Positions 15,972 to 25,598 of a DNA stretch of 64,000 nt are shown here, piece by piece. Both the position numbers and the translations under genes were made by a program. Every line of letters begins with the position of its first letter. Position 1 is the first letter of the stretch. Source of the DNA: Salegentibacter sp. Hel_I_6 (GTDB lineage Bacteria; Bacteroidota; Bacteroidia; Flavobacteriales; Flavobacteriaceae); contig NZ_JQNQ01000001.1 in the NCBI RefSeq assembly GCF_000745315.1, positions 3,906,001-3,970,000 of the forward strand, given 5' to 3'. The notes beneath the pieces were generated by a model. The model saw only the letters and a list, made by a program, of their open reading frames with translations, made no database searches and had not been told where the DNA came from.

Positions 15972-18900
15972 CTACTTTACCAATAAACTACTGTAACCCT
16001 GCCCATTTCTGGTAAGTTGAATTTGAGTGCCAATGCGTTCTTTTAGCGAAGCTACGTGACTAATAATCCCAATAGTTTTACCAGATTCTGCCTGGAGTTT
16101 TTCTAGTGTATCCAGGGTTTGATCTAAAGTCTCTGGATCTAGAGTCCCAAAACCTTCATCTATAAATAGGCTATTAATTTCTACGTTTCTTGAAGCGAGA
16201 TCAGATAAGGCCAACGCCAACGATAAACTTAACAAAAAAGTTTCGCCACCGGAGAGTGTTTTAACCGAGCGCCGTTGCCCGCCCATATCTTCGTCTATCG
16301 CTACCAAACCATCATCTTCACCGTCAAGCGCTTTATCAATTTTATAACGTTCACTTAGATCTTTTAATCGAATATTCGCCAAATAGATAAGTTGCGATAA
16401 AGTTAAATCCTGCGCAAAATCGTTGAATTTTTTACCCTGCCTATCTCCAATTAGCGTATTTAAAAGTCGCCAGCGTTTACAATCTTTTTCCTTTTCGGCA
16501 ATTTGATTTTCAAGCTCTTTTAAACGGGAAATATTTTCCGCATTATTATTAAGTTTTCTCCTCAATTCTTCGCAATTAGATTGCGTAGAGTCAAAAGTCT
16601 CCTGTTTCTGTTTTTGTTCTTTTTCTAAGTCTTCTTTAGAGCGCTTGCTTTCATTTTCTTTAAATTGCTCCAATTGTTTCTTCAGGGTAGAAATTCCTGT
16701 GTCTACAATGCTTTTCTGTTTTAAAAAATCATCTTTTTGCTTTTTTAAATCAAAGAATTTATTTCCGGGTAGTAGCGAATGATAAGCATTTTCAAGGCTT
16801 TCAAAACTTTTTTCTAAAACCTGTTCCTTTAGTTTTTCTTGTAAATCTTTATAAATCTTAGATTTCTCCTGAAATTGTTCTTGTTGTTCTTTTTCGTTGT
16901 CCTGGAGATATTTTTTTTCCTGAAGTAATGAATTCCATTTATCCATTAATCGCTGACTATCCTCACCAATATTTTTTCCTGAATATTGCTCCTGAAGTTG
17001 TTGCTGCAATTGTTTTCCCCGCTGAAGTATTTTTTCTAATTCATTTAAAATTGGTAATCCGCTAGCTATAGACTTTAATTGCGGATTTATAGTTTCAAAA
17101 AATTCTAATTTTTCAATGGTAATTTTTATCTGAGAAAGCTGTGTTTCCCAATCAATAGCTTCCGGCTCTTTAAATTCAGGATATTTTTTTCTGAAATTTT
17201 GTTCGCTTTCTGTAATACCGACTTCAATTTCGGTTAATTGCTTTTTCGTTTTTTGTAGCGACTCATCTAAATGAGTTAATTTAGCTTGTGCTTGGGTAAG
17301 CTTTGAATTATGCGCATCTATTTCTAAAGTTTTTGCTGAAATTTTAGCCGCGAGATCATCTTCAAAGTGGGGAAGGTGTTCAGAATAAGGATGTTCTTTT
17401 GATCCACACAGCGGGCAGGCTTCTCCGGTTTTAAGCGAATTTCTAAGATCTTCTAATTGTGCTGTTTTTAACTGGTTTTCTTTTTTAAGCTGAAGAATTT
17501 CGTGATCCTTTTTTAAAGAAATAAGCAGGTTTTTTTCTTCCTGAATAATTTTTGGCAGATTCTCTAATTCCGGTTTAAGGGAATCAATTTCTTTTTTTAA
17601 ATCTGATTGTTTTTGCTTTTGTTCCAGGTTTTTTTCTGAAAAACTTCTGGCTTCCCGACTTTTTTCTAACTCGGTTTTTAAACGATTCTTTTCTGAAGCA
17701 ATATTTTCTAGATCAACTTCTTTTAAATCGTTCTCCAGCTGTTTTTTCTGTTCAGTTTTTTCAGTTTTAAGAGTTTCCAGGATTTCTTTGCCGGCTTTTA
17801 AATTATTCTCTGGAAAATCGAGATTTAATTCCCTGATTTCAGTTTTAAATAAGTGTAGCTTACTTTTATAATCCCGTCCCAGGGAAGCTTTTTCTTCCTG
17901 GAGTTTTCTTATTTTCTCTGTAAATCCTGTTAGTTTTTCCTTCAAGTTTTCTTCGGAAATTTCTTCCTGAACAAAAACTTTTACCTGTTGAATAAAATCG
18001 CCTGTATTCTTTTTATTCGCTTCAATTTTTTCTGAAGTTTTATTCAATCCGTCTTTTATTCCTTCTAATTCCTGTTGAAAGCGTTTCCAGGATTGTATTT
18101 CTTCAGCAATTGGCTGTAGTTTTTCGTGCTGTTTAAGGCTTTCTCCATATTGATTTTCAAATTCCTTTAGCTGCGCATTTAGTTTTAATTGTTTAGCCTC
18201 TAAACCGTTGATCTCCTTTTCTTGTTCAGTAATGGTTTTCTTTAATTCCAGCTGTTTTTCAATCAACCTTAAATCTTTCTGCAGACTTTCAGTTTGCGTG
18301 GTTTTTGCTTTTAAATCTTTCTTGAAAATTGTCAAATTCTCTTCAGACAGTAAATATGAGCTAATCAGTTTTATTTCATCCTGCTGCTTTTCGATTTCCG
18401 ATGTTTCTGCTTTAAAACGTTCAAAAGCCATTATTCCCAAATGGCGATAAATTCCGGTACCGGTAATTTTTTCCAGCAATTCTCCACGTTCCTCTTTTTT
18501 AGCCGAAAGAAATTTGGCAAAATCACCTTGCGCTAGTAAAACTGATTTAATAAACTGGTCGTAATTTAAACCGATTAGATCTTCATTTTTCGCCGGAACT
18601 TCAGATTTTTTTAGATCTAAAATCGAATTATCCTGGAGATTGGCAATCTCCATATTATAATCGTTAAGGTTTCCGTTTCGGTTCACCTCAATACTCCAGG
18701 AAGAAGTAAAGCGACCGGCACCGGTTTCGTAAGTAACTTTGGCGTAAGCTTCTTTTTGGTTTCGGGTAAGAATTGCACCTTTTTCCCTAATTTCTTTTTT
18801 GCTGATTTTTCCCAACCGTGGTACCTGGTTAAAAAGTGCCAGCGAAATAACATCCAGGATACTACTTTTTCCACTACCCGTGGGACCGGTGATGGCAAAA

Positions 18901-18995
18901 AGCGTATTTCCCGAAAAAGGAGCAGCTTCAAAATCAATGAAATTTTCGCCTTTTAAAGAGTTTATATTTTTAAAAGCAATGCTTAAGATTTTCAT
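15972..18995 (-). CDS. sbcC: SbcC exonuclease subunit (Rad50-like ATPase)
   Basis: This 1007-residue SMC/Rad50-type protein has an N-terminal Walker A (ITGPTGSGKSSILD, about residue 35), two long coiled coils and a zinc hook CPLCGS in the middle (about residue 515). The C-terminal ABC part carries the signature LSGGETFLLSLSLALALSD and Walker B LFIDEGFGTLD. With SbcD it forms the SbcCD (Mre11-Rad50-like) complex that cleaves hairpins and protein-blocked DNA ends. The start is 3 bp after the sbcD stop, so the two are one operon. Length is normal for the family. Confidence 0.95.
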   Translation of the reverse strand: MKILSIAFKNINSLKGENFIDFEAAPFSGNTLFAITGPTGSGKSSILDVISLALFNQVPRLGKISKKEIREKGAILTRNQKEAYAKVTYETGAGRFTSSWSIEVNRNGNLNDYNMEIANLQDNSILDLKKSEVPAKNEDLIGLNYDQFIKSVLLAQGDFAKFLSAKKEERGELLEKITGTGIYRHLGIMAFERFKAETSEIEKQQDEIKLISSYLLSEENLTIFKKDLKAKTTQTESLQKDLRLIEKQLELKKTITEQEKEINGLEAKQLKLNAQLKEFENQYGESLKQHEKLQPIAEEIQSWKRFQQELEGIKDGLNKTSEKIEANKKNTGDFIQQVKVFVQEEISEENLKEKLTGFTEKIRKLQEEKASLGRDYKSKLHLFKTEIRELNLDFPENNLKAGKEILETLKTEKTEQKKQLENDLKEVDLENIASEKNRLKTELEKSREARSFSEKNLEQKQKQSDLKKEIDSLKPELENLPKIIQEEKNLLISLKKDHEILQLKKENQLKTAQLEDLRNSLKTGEACPLCGSKEHPYSEHLPHFEDDLAAKISAKTLEIDAHNSKLTQAQAKLTHLDESLQKTKKQLTEIEVGITESEQNFRKKYPEFKEPEAIDWETQLSQIKITIEKLEFFETINPQLKSIASGLPILNELEKILQRGKQLQQQLQEQYSGKNIGEDSQRLMDKWNSLLQEKKYLQDNEKEQQEQFQEKSKIYKDLQEKLKEQVLEKSFESLENAYHSLLPGNKFFDLKKQKDDFLKQKSIVDTGISTLKKQLEQFKENESKRSKEDLEKEQKQKQETFDSTQSNCEELRRKLNNNAENISRLKELENQIAEKEKDCKRWRLLNTLIGDRQGKKFNDFAQDLTLSQLIYLANIRLKDLSERYKIDKALDGEDDGLVAIDEDMGGQRRSVKTLSGGETFLLSLSLALALSDLASRNVEINSLFIDEGFGTLDPETLDQTLDTLEKLQAESGKTIGIISHVASLKERIGTQIQLTRNGQGYSSLLVK

Positions 18996-18998
18996 TTT

Positions 18999-20216
18999 TT
19001 AGCCTCTTTTTAATTGATGTACTTCTTCCAAAATTTCATTAAAAGCGCTCATTAATTCTTTTCGGGTTTCTTCGTCTTCTTCCTGCTTATCTACTAATTT
19101 TTGAAAAACATCTAAAGGCTGAAGATCTTCCAATTGCTGTTTTTGCTCATAAAGTTCGCCACTACCGCTTATTTTATTTTCAAAAGTGGCGCGGTGTTTA
19201 ACGATTTCGTAACCTTCCACTTTAAAATTATCGACTAGTTGATCCAATTCATAAATCTTATTAGAATGGAAATTCTCTTCCTGTAATTCAATTTCGATTA
19301 AAGAAGCGAGTCCATTGCGTGGTTGCAGGTCCAATAATTTCTGCTGAAGTTTTTCCAGAGTTCCGGTAAATTTCAGTAATCTTCTAAATACAGGAATTTC
19401 TATACTTTGCGGTTCCCAGCCGTTTTCGGAATTCAAAAATAGAATACGGTTTTTATTACTTCGCTCACTAAAGGATAGTGCAATGGGTGATCCGCTGTAA
19501 AAAGTGGGTGTAGTAGCATTTACCCTTTGCGGTTTATGAATATGTCCCAGCGCGATGTAATTAAAATAATCACCAAACTGAAGCGCATTAAAGGCCGCCT
19601 GGTTCCCAATTTGGATATCGCGTTCACTTTCTGAAGTTTCGGCACCAGCAGCAAAAAGGTGTCCCATAGCTATAGCGGGAACGCCAGGATATTGAGTTTT
19701 ACAAATTTCAGCGGCATCTAAAAACGTTTGCTGAATTCCCTTTCTTAAAGCTTCTAAACGGTCTTGATAAGAATTTCCATGGCTCGCAGTTCTAAGATCA
19801 GCATCCCGTAAATAGGGTAGGGCAGCGATCACAACTTCGGTTTGATTTTGTTCATTTTCTACAGGAATAATACATTCTGAAAGTTCATTAGGCAAGCCGC
19901 CGATAATATGAATATCCAGTTCACGCAAAACTTCCTGTGGTGCATTTAGCATTGTGGGAGAATCGTGATTGCCACCGGTGAGAATTATTTTGCAATTCAG
20001 GCGCTTTAGCTTCATTAAAGTCTTAAAATATTGCTGTCTTGCTTCAGAAGAAGGATTGGCAAGATCAAAAACATCTCCCGATACCAGTAAAACTTTTACT
20101 TTATTTTCCGCAATACAATCGCACAACCAATCTATAAAAAGATCAAAATCTGGGTGCAGGCTATGTTTGTGTAATTTTTTACCAATATGCCAGTCGGCGG
20201 TATGCAGAATTTTCAT
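18999..20216 (-). CDS. sbcD: SbcD nuclease subunit (Mre11-like)
   Basis: The 405-residue protein carries the metallophosphoesterase motifs of the Mre11 family in order: HTADWHIGK (about 4-12), VSGDVFD, GGNHDSP, then MGHLFA and LGHIHKPQ. These bind the two Mn2+ ions of the nuclease site. A C-terminal capping region (about 260-405) contacts SbcC. It is the first gene of the sbcDC operon; no other gene lies between it and the plus-strand PAQR gene at 20402. Confidence 0.95.
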   Translation of the reverse strand: MKILHTADWHIGKKLHKHSLHPDFDLFIDWLCDCIAENKVKVLLVSGDVFDLANPSSEARQQYFKTLMKLKRLNCKIILTGGNHDSPTMLNAPQEVLRELDIHIIGGLPNELSECIIPVENEQNQTEVVIAALPYLRDADLRTASHGNSYQDRLEALRKGIQQTFLDAAEICKTQYPGVPAIAMGHLFAAGAETSESERDIQIGNQAAFNALQFGDYFNYIALGHIHKPQRVNATTPTFYSGSPIALSFSERSNKNRILFLNSENGWEPQSIEIPVFRRLLKFTGTLEKLQQKLLDLQPRNGLASLIEIELQEENFHSNKIYELDQLVDNFKVEGYEIVKHRATFENKISGSGELYEQKQQLEDLQPLDVFQKLVDKQEEDEETRKELMSAFNEILEEVHQLKRG

Positions 20217-20401
20217 AGGAATCGGTTAAGGATTTTTGCCGGTGTGAAAGCCCGAAAATAATAAAAATTGCCCGTTTAAAATATTCGAATTAAGCTTGAA
20301 TATCTTTAATTTTATGTCATTAACTTTCCTGCAAGATTTTTTAACCTTTTAGGAATTATAATTCTTTGAATTTAATAATCTCTGATTAAAATTTGCAGAA
20401 A

Positions 20402-21043
20402 ATGCCAATCAACCAATACGAGCCTTTTGAAGAAAAATTAAACGTGATTTCTCACGCTTTTGGTTTAGTGTTAAGTATTCTTGGTTTGGTTTTACTTGTT
20501 TTAAGAGCAAGTGAGTTAGGCGAAACCGTTCATCTTGTGAGCTTCAGTATTTTTGGCGCAAGTATGATCTTGTTATATGCGGCTTCAACTTTTTACCATA
20601 GCGCGACCAATAAAAATTTACGATATAAACTAAATATTTTAGACCACGCATCTATTTATGTGCTTATTGCGGGAAGCTACACGCCCTTTGCGCTTGTAAC
20701 CCTGGAGGGCTGGATAGGATGGACTATTTTTGGCGTTGTTTGGGGCTGTGCGATCACAGGCATTATCCTTAAACTTTTCTATATTGGAAAATATCAAACC
20801 CTATCTACCATAATGTATGTAGTAATGGGGTGGATCATAGTTTTCGCGATTAAACCTTTATACAATAACTTAAGTTCTGAAGGTTTGTGGTGGCTTTTTG
20901 CAGGTGGAGTTTCTTACACTATTGGTGCTGTTCTATTCAGTTTTGATAAGGTAAAATTTAATCACGCTATCTTTCACATATTTGTGCTTTTTGGTACATT
21001 TTGTCATTATTTGTCCATTTATTATTATGTTTTGCCGGGATAG
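20402..21043 (+). CDS. PAQR/hemolysin III family membrane protein
   Basis: The protein has 213 residues from the ATG at 20402. A TTG codon 9 bp upstream extends the frame but adds no conserved residues, so the ATG is preferred. It has seven predicted transmembrane segments and the PAQR zinc-site pattern: NVISHAFG near the N-terminus, STFYHS with DHASIY in the middle, and HAIFHIFVLFGTFCHY at the end. The family includes bacterial YqfA/hemolysin III proteins, suggested to act in membrane fluidity control; a true hemolysin activity is doubtful. It is monocistronic. Confidence 0.88.
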   Translation: MPINQYEPFEEKLNVISHAFGLVLSILGLVLLVLRASELGETVHLVSFSIFGASMILLYAASTFYHSATNKNLRYKLNILDHASIYVLIAGSYTPFALVTLEGWIGWTIFGVVWGCAITGIILKLFYIGKYQTLSTIMYVVMGWIIVFAIKPLYNNLSSEGLWWLFAGGVSYTIGAVLFSFDKVKFNHAIFHIFVLFGTFCHYLSIYYYVLPG

Positions 21044-21141
21044 ACTTTCGGCTTAAAATACTACATTTTCTCATTTTTAATACTAATTTTAAATCCTGAA
21101 ATGCAATTTTCATAATTTATAAACAGCACAGCTAATAAAAT

Positions 21142-21774
21142 ATGCTAAAGGAATTAGAGGAAGCTTACGGATTTATCTTTGAAGACGAACTTATTGAAGA
21201 AATTAATAATGTTGGTAAACTTCAGCTTGTTGAAGCCGGTGAAAAGATTATTGAAATTGGCGATTATGTGAAAATGATGCCTTTATTGATTGAAGGAGCT
21301 ATTAAAATTATGAGGGAGGATAAAGACGGGGACGAACTTTTACTTTACTTTCTTGAGCGCGGCGATACCTGCGCAATGACGCTTTCCTGTTGTCTTGGTC
21401 AAACCAAAAGTGAAATTAGAGCCATAGCCGAAAGGGATACAAAATTGATTATGATCCCCATTGAAAAAATGGAAGAATGGACTTCAAAGTATAAATCCTG
21501 GCGTGATTTTGTTTTTGAAAGTTACCATGCTCGTTTATCTGAAATGTTAGATACTATAGACACTATAGCATTTATGAAGATGGATCAACGTTTAATGAAA
21601 TACCTTCAGGATAAAGCCAAGATTAATCAGAGCGAAATTATAAATAATACTCATCAACAAATCGCTTACGATTTGCATACCTCCCGGGTAGTAATTTCCA
21701 GATTACTGAAAAAACTTGAAATAGATGGAAAGATTAAACTCCAACGAAATAGCATAGAAGTAATAGATCTTTAA
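21142..21774 (+). CDS. Crp/Fnr-family regulator with Cys-rich loop, likely master of the local sulfur/bd-oxidase regulon
   Basis: The 210-residue protein has a cyclic-nucleotide-binding-type beta-barrel (about 20-120), a dimer helix and a C-terminal winged HTH with recognition helix TSRVVISRLLKKLE (about 185-198). The barrel lacks the cAMP-binding RSA-type arginine motif. Instead it carries three cysteines in GDTCAMTLSCCLG (Cys77, Cys83, Cys84), which suggests thiol, persulfide or metal sensing. It has no Fnr-type N-terminal cysteine cluster. Five promoters within 18 kb carry Crp/Fnr-shaped palindromes at class II position, the first 7 bp beyond this gene's stop. That this protein binds them is inferred from proximity. 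Confidence 0.88.
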   Translation: MLKELEEAYGFIFEDELIEEINNVGKLQLVEAGEKIIEIGDYVKMMPLLIEGAIKIMREDKDGDELLLYFLERGDTCAMTLSCCLGQTKSEIRAIAERDTKLIMIPIEKMEEWTSKYKSWRDFVFESYHARLSEMLDTIDTIAFMKMDQRLMKYLQDKAKINQSEIINNTHQQIAYDLHTSRVVISRLLKKLEIDGKIKLQRNSIEVIDL

Positions 21775-21780
21775 ACCTGT

Positions 21781-21824
21781 GTAACCCTTGTTACTGTAGA
21801 AAACCCATATTGCGGGTACTTTTG
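21781..21824 (+). promoter_or_regulatory. Regulated promoter 1 (tauE-cydAB operon): GTAAC-N4-GTTAC operator plus -7 element
   Basis: The operator GTAACCCTTGTTAC at 21781-21794 is followed by exactly 22 bp and then TACTTTTG (21817-21824), a Bacteroidota -7 element. The operator centre lies at about -41 from the expected transcription start, the class II activator position. The ATG of the TauE/SafE gene is 18 bp downstream of the -7 element. Confidence 0.85.
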
Positions 21825-21842
21825 CACCGTAATAAATAAGAT

Positions 21843-22640
21843 ATGGAAATACTAGAAATACTGGGTTATTTTGGGGCATTAATTATAGGTATAGTGTTAG
21901 GCCTAATTGGGGGCGGAGGTTCAATCCTCACGGTTCCCGTATTGGTATATTTACTGGCAATTAACCCCGTAACGGCTACCGCATACTCTCTTTTTGTAGT
22001 TGGCGCTTCTTCACTTGTGGGAGCTTTTAAGAATATGCAAAAGAAGCTGGTAGATTTTAGAACCGCTATTGTCTTTTCTATACCGGCATTTATTGCAGTT
22101 TATGCTACGCGTAAATATATGGTTCCCGCCATTCCAGATTCTCTTTTTTACATTGGAAATTTTGAAATAACAAAGAACATAGGGATAATGTTGTTTTTTG
22201 CTATTATTATGATTCTGGCTTCAGTCTCCATGATTCGCGAAAATGGTAAGAAAAAGCTTGAAGCTGAAGAAATAAAATATAATTATCCGCTAATTGTTAT
22301 TGAAGGAGTTGTAGTTGGAGTTTTAACCGGAATTGTGGGTGCCGGCGGTGGATTTTTAATCATCCCTGCATTAGTTCTTTTGGCAAAATTACCTATGAAA
22401 AAAGCCGTGGCGACTTCGTTGTTGATTATTGCCGTAAAATCACTGATAGGCTTTATTGGAGACGTTCAAAATATGAACATTAATTGGATTTTTTTAGCCA
22501 TTTTCACCGCACTTTCCATGTTGGGAATGTTCGTAGGGATTTATCTAAATAAATTTATAGACGGAAAAAAATTGAAAAAAGGTTTCGGCTGGTTTGTGCT
22601 AATTATGGGTATCTATATTTTTTGGGCAGAAATTTCATAA
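21843..22640 (+). CDS. TauE/SafE family sulfite/organosulfonate exporter
   Basis: The 265-residue membrane protein has about eight transmembrane segments in two related halves, each opening with a Gly-rich motif (GLIGGGGSILTVPVLVYL and GIVGAGGGFLIIPALVLL), the hallmark of TauE/SafE exporters. Such proteins export sulfite, sulfoacetate or related sulfur compounds; in sulfide/thiosulfate-oxidising settings they remove sulfite. It is the first gene after promoter 1 and probably heads the operon that includes cydAB. The exact substrate is inferred. Confidence 0.85.
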   Translation: MEILEILGYFGALIIGIVLGLIGGGGSILTVPVLVYLLAINPVTATAYSLFVVGASSLVGAFKNMQKKLVDFRTAIVFSIPAFIAVYATRKYMVPAIPDSLFYIGNFEITKNIGIMLFFAIIMILASVSMIRENGKKKLEAEEIKYNYPLIVIEGVVVGVLTGIVGAGGGFLIIPALVLLAKLPMKKAVATSLLIIAVKSLIGFIGDVQNMNINWIFLAIFTALSMLGMFVGIYLNKFIDGKKLKKGFGWFVLIMGIYIFWAEIS

Positions 22641-22657
22641 TATTTAAACTCTGGAAA

Positions 22658-23110
22658 ATGCATCGTAAAAATTATGTTTTTGTAGGCTTTCAAATACCGC
22701 TTTTTTTTGCTTTTATTTTTGAAATTGATGATTTAAAATTTAACCGTTTGGAATTACTTCAACCGGTTTTTTTGATTTTAAGCGGAACAGGTTTTCTTAT
22801 TATTTTAGTTGCTCTTTTGCAATTAAACACGAATCTTTCTCCCTTTCCCGCTCCAAAGAAAAATGCTTCTTTAATAACCTCTGGACTATTTAAATATATA
22901 AGACATCCAATGTATTCGGGAATATTTATTTTCCTGTTCTTCCTTTCATTGTATTTAACTTCAGGCTATAAGTTGGGAATTTCAATTTTACTGCTGATGT
23001 TATTTTGGTTTAAATCAAAATTTGAAGAAGAACAATTGTGCTTAAAGTATCCAAATTATAGTGATTACCGGCAGCGCACCGGGAGATTTTTCCCTAAATT
23101 TATTCGTTGA
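22658..23110 (+). CDS. Isoprenylcysteine carboxyl methyltransferase/phospholipid methyltransferase-like membrane protein
   Basis: The protein has 150 residues from the ATG at 22658. A TTG at 22622 would overlap the preceding gene and add no conserved residues. Four transmembrane segments and the motif GLFKYIRHPMYSGIF, with the RHPxYxG SAM/substrate signature of the ICMT/PEMT family, are clear; a conserved KFEEEQL..YP.Y segment follows. These enzymes methylate lipids or thiol-type substrates in the membrane. The place between tauE and cydA suggests co-regulation with sulfur stress and bd oxidase. The real substrate is unknown. Confidence 0.78.
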   Translation: MHRKNYVFVGFQIPLFFAFIFEIDDLKFNRLELLQPVFLILSGTGFLIILVALLQLNTNLSPFPAPKKNASLITSGLFKYIRHPMYSGIFIFLFFLSLYLTSGYKLGISILLLMLFWFKSKFEEEQLCLKYPNYSDYRQRTGRFFPKFIR

Positions 23111-23164
23111 AAATTATATTGATAAGTCTTCGCGGAAGACTTGAATTCAATAAACTAAAAGTTA

Positions 23165-24562
23165 ATGGAGAATTTAGATTATGCCCGCCTGCAAATGGCT
23201 TTTACATTAGGCTTTCATATTATTTTTGCCTGTATTGGTATGGTGATGCCTTTTTTTATGGTGGTTTCGCACTATAAATGGCTCAAAACAAAAAATCCTA
23301 TCTATAAACGCTTAAGTATGGCCTGGCTTAAAGGCGTAGCAATTTTCTTTGTTACCGGGGCCGTTTCAGGAACTGCTTTATCTTTTGAATTGGGAATGCT
23401 CTGGCCCGAATTTATGAAACACGCGGGACCTATTATAGGGATGCCATTTTCGCTTGAAGGAGCAGCTTTTTTTGTAGAAGCCATTGCCCTGGGATTTTAT
23501 CTTTATGGATGGGATAAACTGCCTGAAAAATTTCACTGGTTTACCGGCGTAATTATTGGCGTTGCAGGAGTAGCTTCAGGTATTCTCGTGGTTTCGGCAA
23601 ATGGCTGGATGAATGCGCCTTCCGGTTTCGATTATATCAATGGTGAATTCACAAATATAGATCCGGTGGCTGCTTTATTAAACCCTGCCTGGTTTACACA
23701 GGCATTGCATATGACTTTAGCGGCTTTTGTTGCCACCAGTTTTGGAGTTTCCGGGATTCATGCTTTTCAAATTTTCCGTAAAAGAAATGTAGAATTGCAT
23801 ACCAAAGCATTTAAGATTGCTATCGTTTTTGGAGCAGTCGCTGCATTTTTACAACCCATTAGCGGAGATCTTTCAGCTAAAGATGTAGCAGAACGCCAAC
23901 CGGTAAAATTAGCTGCTATGGAGGCTCATTATGAGACTTCTAAAGGAGCTCCCCTCTATATCGGTGGAATTGTAGATGAAGAAAACCGATCAGTTTCCAA
24001 CAAAATTGAAATCCCCAAAGCACTTTCTTTCCTGGCTTTTGGAGATTTTGATGCTGAAGTGAAAGGACTCAATGATTTTCCCGATGATGAATTACCTCCT
24101 GTTGCCATTGTGCATTATGCTTTCCAAACTATGGTTGGAATAGGTACTTTGCTAATGTTTGCTGGATTGATCTATTTTATAAGTTTAAGAAAGAAAAACT
24201 GGCTAAAAAACAAGTATTACTGGTTGCTATTTATTGTAGTTGCACCACTAGGATTTGTAGCGATTGAGGCCGGGTGGATAGTTACAGAAGTAGGGAGGCA
24301 ACCCTGGATTATTCACCAAATTATGAGAACCGAGGATGCCGTAACTCCAATGCCGGGTATGAAATATAGTTTCTTCTATTACCTCTTTCTTTATACCGTG
24401 CTCGCTATAACCGTAACCTGGTTAATGAATCGACAAATAAAATCGCTAAATCAAGAACCTGGGGAAGGTAAATCTTCAAAAGATAATTCAGAAATGAAGT
24501 CTTTTAATCGAGATAAAGCCCGTGAAAATAAACCTAATAATCTGAATAAAACCGAAGATTAA
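23165..24562 (+). CDS. cydA: Cytochrome bd quinol oxidase subunit I
   Basis: The 465-residue protein has the CydA fold with about nine transmembrane segments. The N-terminal heme-ligand His18 lies in LGFHIIFACIGM; a second conserved His lies in TQALHMTLAAF, and the GRQPWIIHQ motif of quinol oxidases is present. The Q-loop is of the short type. The charged C-terminal tail (about 425-465) lies beyond the last helix and is poorly conserved. With CydB it oxidises quinol and reduces oxygen without pumping protons. bd oxidases are resistant to sulfide, which fits the sulfur genes around it. Confidence 0.95.
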   Translation: MENLDYARLQMAFTLGFHIIFACIGMVMPFFMVVSHYKWLKTKNPIYKRLSMAWLKGVAIFFVTGAVSGTALSFELGMLWPEFMKHAGPIIGMPFSLEGAAFFVEAIALGFYLYGWDKLPEKFHWFTGVIIGVAGVASGILVVSANGWMNAPSGFDYINGEFTNIDPVAALLNPAWFTQALHMTLAAFVATSFGVSGIHAFQIFRKRNVELHTKAFKIAIVFGAVAAFLQPISGDLSAKDVAERQPVKLAAMEAHYETSKGAPLYIGGIVDEENRSVSNKIEIPKALSFLAFGDFDAEVKGLNDFPDDELPPVAIVHYAFQTMVGIGTLLMFAGLIYFISLRKKNWLKNKYYWLLFIVVAPLGFVAIEAGWIVTEVGRQPWIIHQIMRTEDAVTPMPGMKYSFFYYLFLYTVLAITVTWLMNRQIKSLNQEPGEGKSSKDNSEMKSFNRDKARENKPNNLNKTED

Positions 24563-24564
24563 TT

Positions 24565-25596
24565 ATGCTATATATCGTTCTGTTTTTTTTGCTTTTTTCG
24601 CTTTTATTATACGTGCTCCTGGGCGGTGCCGATTTTGGCGCCGGTATAGTTGAACTGTTTTCTTCTGCTAAAAATAAAGAGCATACCCGGGATACCATTT
24701 ACCGCGTAATGGGGCCTATTTGGGAAGCTAACCATATTTGGTTAATTATTATGCTGGTAATTTTGTGGGTTGCATTTCCGGCTTATTTCAACGTGATTAT
24801 AATTTATCTTCATATCCCTTTAAGCCTTGTTTTGTTGGGCATTACCCTGCGGGGCGTTGCTTTTGTTTTTCGCCATTATGATGCGGTTTTAGATAAATCA
24901 CAGTTTTGGTACAATTGGTTATTTAGAATTGGGAGTTTTGTAACCCCAATTTTCCTCGGAATGTCTTTCGGTGCGCTAATTAGCGGTAAAATAATTATTA
25001 CGGAAGACTATGAGACTTACGGTTTTTATGATCTCTTTATGCAACATTGGCTGAACATTTTTACGCTGTTGGTAGGTTTGTTTTATGCAGCCCTCTGTGC
25101 CTTTTTAGCTTCCACATTATTAATAGGCGAAGCTGAAGGAAAAGCGCGAAAACATTATGCGCGTAATTCTGCATTTTTTACTGTAGTTTTAGTGGTAGTT
25201 GGATTTGTCCTAATTAGTTACGGATACTTCAATGACATTAAATTTGCTCAGGACTTTATTCAGAATCCAGTTTCCCTGGCTTGCGTAGTCTTATCCGGAA
25301 TTCTTTTATTTCCGCTTTGGAAATTTGTTAAAAAGGAATATAGAATTGCCAGTAGATATTTAGCAGGTTTCCAGGTAGTATTGATACTTTTTGCAGCGCT
25401 TTATGCACATTTTCCCAATATAATTATAACCGCTAACGAAGAAATAAGTCTGTTGGCTAACATCGCTCCAGAATCAACCATTAGCAATTTAGCGATCATG
25501 TTACTAATTGGCGGATTTGTAATCCTGCCTGGACTTTTTCATCTTATGCGATCCTTTAATATGATTAAAGCCCTTGAAAAACCCGAAAAAAATTAA
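24565..25596 (+). CDS. cydB: Cytochrome bd quinol oxidase subunit II
   Basis: The 343-residue protein has about eight or nine transmembrane segments and the CydB N-terminal pattern LLGGADFGAGIVELF, GPIWEANHIWLI and YLHIPLSLVLLGI. It begins 2 bp after the cydA stop, so the pair is co-translated. CydB stabilises the heme centres of CydA. No separate small CydX/CydS gene or cydDC is visible nearby. Confidence 0.94.
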   Translation: MLYIVLFFLLFSLLLYVLLGGADFGAGIVELFSSAKNKEHTRDTIYRVMGPIWEANHIWLIIMLVILWVAFPAYFNVIIIYLHIPLSLVLLGITLRGVAFVFRHYDAVLDKSQFWYNWLFRIGSFVTPIFLGMSFGALISGKIIITEDYETYGFYDLFMQHWLNIFTLLVGLFYAALCAFLASTLLIGEAEGKARKHYARNSAFFTVVLVVVGFVLISYGYFNDIKFAQDFIQNPVSLACVVLSGILLFPLWKFVKKEYRIASRYLAGFQVVLILFAALYAHFPNIIITANEEISLLANIAPESTISNLAIMLLIGGFVILPGLFHLMRSFNMIKALEKPEKN

Positions 25597-25598
25597 TT

